NCBI GenBank assembly: GCA_937910385.1
Contig: CALEPT010000208.1
Location: 1-6,466 of the forward strand
Length of the DNA: 6,466 nucleotides
Direction: 5' to 3'
From: an uncultured Ruminococcus sp.
GTDB lineage: Bacteria > Bacillota > Clostridia > Oscillospirales > Ruminococcaceae
Shown: one piece after another, positions 4,750 to 6,466 of the stretch
Numbering within the stretch: position 1 is the first letter of the stretch
How the letters are laid out: each line of letters starts with the position of its first letter
Position numbers and translations under genes: made by a program
The notes under the pieces: model-generated
Database searches by the model: none
Seen by the model: the letters and a program-made list of their open reading frames with translations, nothing else
Told to the model about the DNA's origin: nothing

Positions 4750-6466
4750 ATGAGAAAGGAAAGTAAAAAGGCTGATATGCCTGAAAAGAAGCAAAATAAA
4801 GCGACTCCTGAGAAGTCTGACGGAGTGTCTGCACAGGTGGGAGCTGAGTCCGCCGCCGAAGCGTCTGAGAAAGGTTCAGCCGCCTCTGACAAAAAAACTG
4901 CCGCTGATGTGAAGAATGCGGAAAAGAAGAGCTATCTTGCCGCCGAAAGGGACAGCGACGGCTCTCTGCACAGGCTGATACTCGGAGCAAATACCGAAAA
5001 GCTCATAGTGCTCGATCTGAAGCTTATATGGAAGCTGATCTCTTATGCGGCTGCGATAATAATTTTTCTGTTGAGCGCAGGGATAACGGTATATTACGTG
5101 ACGGTCGCGGCAAAGGGCGAGTTTCATTCCGACTGCACAGATACGATAATGTGGGCAAACGCCTCTTACGAGAGCAGCAGCGTCTATGACGAAAACTTCC
5201 ATTATGCGTGCTTTCTGCCGTTTGGCGTAAACCTCATAATGCAGCCGTTCATCTCGGCATTCGGCGTTTCGATGACTACACATATAATCGGAATGACGGG
5301 ATTCTTTATCCTGTTTACCGTTTTTTTCTGCCTTATGCTGCTGGAGCTCCACAAGGATATCCGCTATATGTGCATAGGTACATCAATACTTCTTGCGCTG
5401 ACTCTTTCCTCACAGAAGGTCAGAGAGATCTTCTGGGGACATACCATTTATTACTCCCTCGGGCTGCTTTTCATCGTCATGGGAATGTATATGTATGCGA
5501 GGCTGCTCAATCTGCGCGAAAAGCGGGCAAAGCTCACACAGCAGGGGAAGTCGGTTAAGGCTGCTGATGTACACTACTGCGTGACCTTCATTATCCTCTG
5601 TATTTTCATAATGTTTACGGCGACAGACGGTATCTCGGGACTTTCTATCTTCGCCCTTCCGTTCATCGCAGGCATTTTTGCCGAGAGCTTTACCGATACG
5701 GACGTGCCGCTGATCTCGAAGCGCTTCGGCAGAGTCGTGATAAGAGCCGCGATATTTGCGGTCATGGTGCTCATAGGCATAAAGCTCAACGACAAGTGGA
5801 CCGGCGATATGGTGGCGGGCTATCAGGAGGCTAACTCGAAATACTCATCTATGGATACATGGACAGATCATCTTCATTCCCTTCCGCTTGCGTGGATGAA
5901 GCTTTTCGGCGTTGAGAATATGGACGGCAAGCTCCTTTCCGATCAGGAGGGCATATTCAACCTTTTACGCATTGCAGCGGCTCTTCTCATCGCTGTCCTG
6001 CCCGTTATCGCTACCTGCTTTTATCCTAAGTACGAAAAGAACAGCTCCGGAAGAGCTATACGCATATTCGTCTGGATACACTGGGCAGTGACCGCGATAG
6101 TCCTTATGGGTTATATCTTCGGAGTACTTGCCGGTGCCGACTGGAGACTTGTTCCTGTAATGGGAACTTCTGTAATGCTCTCGCTGCTCTTCGTGCAGAG
6201 AACGATACAGAGCAGAATGTCCGCAGGCAGGGTCGCGGCGCTGCTCATGATACCGATAATAGCGGTTTCGTACCTTGACCTGAAAAACGTAAGGGAAATG
6301 AAAAAGGATAATTACAAGGACAACGTTCTGTTCTCGATCGCGGACTATCTTGAGGAGGAGGGGCTTACCTACGGATATGCTACCTTCTGGAACGCGAATG
6401 CCATAACAGTTATTTCCGACTCTGAGGTAAAGGTCCGCGACGTTATCGTTGACGAAAACGGTGTGT
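4750..6466 (+). CDS. Multi-pass membrane protein, probable GT-C fold glycosyltransferase (3' end outside window)
   Basis: The frame is open from the ATG at 4750 to the right edge, giving at least 572 residues. Residues 1-90 form a cytoplasmic, low-complexity tail rich in Lys, Glu, Ala and Ser. A first helix (about 97-119) is followed by an outer loop with two candidate acidic residues (D128, D131) in HSDCTDTIMWANASYES, then DENFHYACFLPFGVNLIMQPF (148-168). Further helices appear at about 177-199, 205-222, 232-252, 274-291, 297-311, 328-344, 404-424, 439-461, 464-483 and 495-508. After these a soluble, presumably extracytoplasmic part begins (YATFWNANAITVISDSEVKV, 543-562). An acidic residue in the first outer loop and a C-terminal outer domain are typical of GT-C enzymes using polyprenyl-phosphate sugars, such as PMT/ArnT-like proteins. 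The specific family is not identified. The preceding gtrA supports a role in surface glycosylation. Confidence 0.72.
   Translation, partial: MRKESKKADMPEKKQNKATPEKSDGVSAQVGAESAAEASEKGSAASDKKTAADVKNAEKKSYLAAERDSDGSLHRLILGANTEKLIVLDLKLIWKLISYAAAIIIFLLSAGITVYYVTVAAKGEFHSDCTDTIMWANASYESSSVYDENFHYACFLPFGVNLIMQPFISAFGVSMTTHIIGMTGFFILFTVFFCLMLLELHKDIRYMCIGTSILLALTLSSQKVREIFWGHTIYYSLGLLFIVMGMYMYARLLNLREKRAKLTQQGKSVKAADVHYCVTFIILCIFIMFTATDGISGLSIFALPFIAGIFAESFTDTDVPLISKRFGRVVIRAAIFAVMVLIGIKLNDKWTGDMVAGYQEANSKYSSMDTWTDHLHSLPLAWMKLFGVENMDGKLLSDQEGIFNLLRIAAALLIAVLPVIATCFYPKYEKNSSGRAIRIFVWIHWAVTAIVLMGYIFGVLAGADWRLVPVMGTSVMLSLLFVQRTIQSRMSAGRVAALLMIPIIAVSYLDLKNVREMKKDNYKDNVLFSIADYLEEEGLTYGYATFWNANAITVISDSEVKVRDVIVDENGV

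Noticed and set aside
4535..4990. Minus-strand open frame of 151 codons across the hairpin block and the GT-C gene start
   Set aside because: It overlaps inverted repeats and the well-supported + strand start, and its product is low-complexity Ser/Pro/Gln-rich; it appears to be a spurious frame created by the repeat.

Overview
The window reads like a chromosomal piece of a Gram-positive gut or rumen anaerobe of the Bacillota, most likely Ruminococcus or a close Oscillospiraceae relative. This rests on the character of the proteins, the strong AAGGAG-type ribosome binding sites, the moderate GC content, and two intergenic blocks that resemble GC-rich, hairpin-forming repeats. The genus is an inference. 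No rRNA, tRNA, CRISPR array, transposase or phage gene was found, and every convincing gene lies on the + strand.

Layout. Bases 1-195 are a non-coding leader, its first 150 bases GC-rich and full of small inverted repeats. At 196-2194 is a two-gene thiamine-precursor salvage unit: thiD (HMP/HMP-P kinase) overlaps cytX (NCS1-family HMP permease) by 11 bases, and a stem-loop terminator follows. At 2295-2323 is a near-consensus sigma-A promoter, then a leader of about 75 bases. Next come an FAD-dependent oxidoreductase related to UDP-galactopyranose mutase and protoporphyrinogen oxidase (2405-3961) and a GtrA-family four-helix membrane protein (3961-4464), joined by a TAATG stop/start overlap. 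Bases 4465-4749 hold no gene but a run of consecutive small hairpins, probably a dispersed repeat. From 4750 to the right edge runs a large multi-pass membrane protein with GT-C glycosyltransferase architecture; its 3' end is outside the window.

How the genes work together. CytX should import hydroxymethylpyrimidine and ThiD phosphorylate it twice to HMP-PP, the pyrimidine half of thiamine. No TPP riboswitch is visible ahead of the pair. The second group looks like a cell-surface glycan module. A flavoenzyme would remodel a sugar or a lipid-linked sugar, GtrA would help move the polyprenyl-phosphate sugar across the membrane, and the GT-C enzyme would transfer it on the outer face. The order recalls the mycobacterial DprE1 - GtrA-like Rv3789 - AftA neighbourhood, although the flavoenzyme fold here is different. 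This functional link is inferred from context. The most unusual DNA is the hairpin block between gtrA and the GT-C gene, which carries an anti-Shine-Dalgarno-like stretch able to pair with that gene's ribosome binding site.
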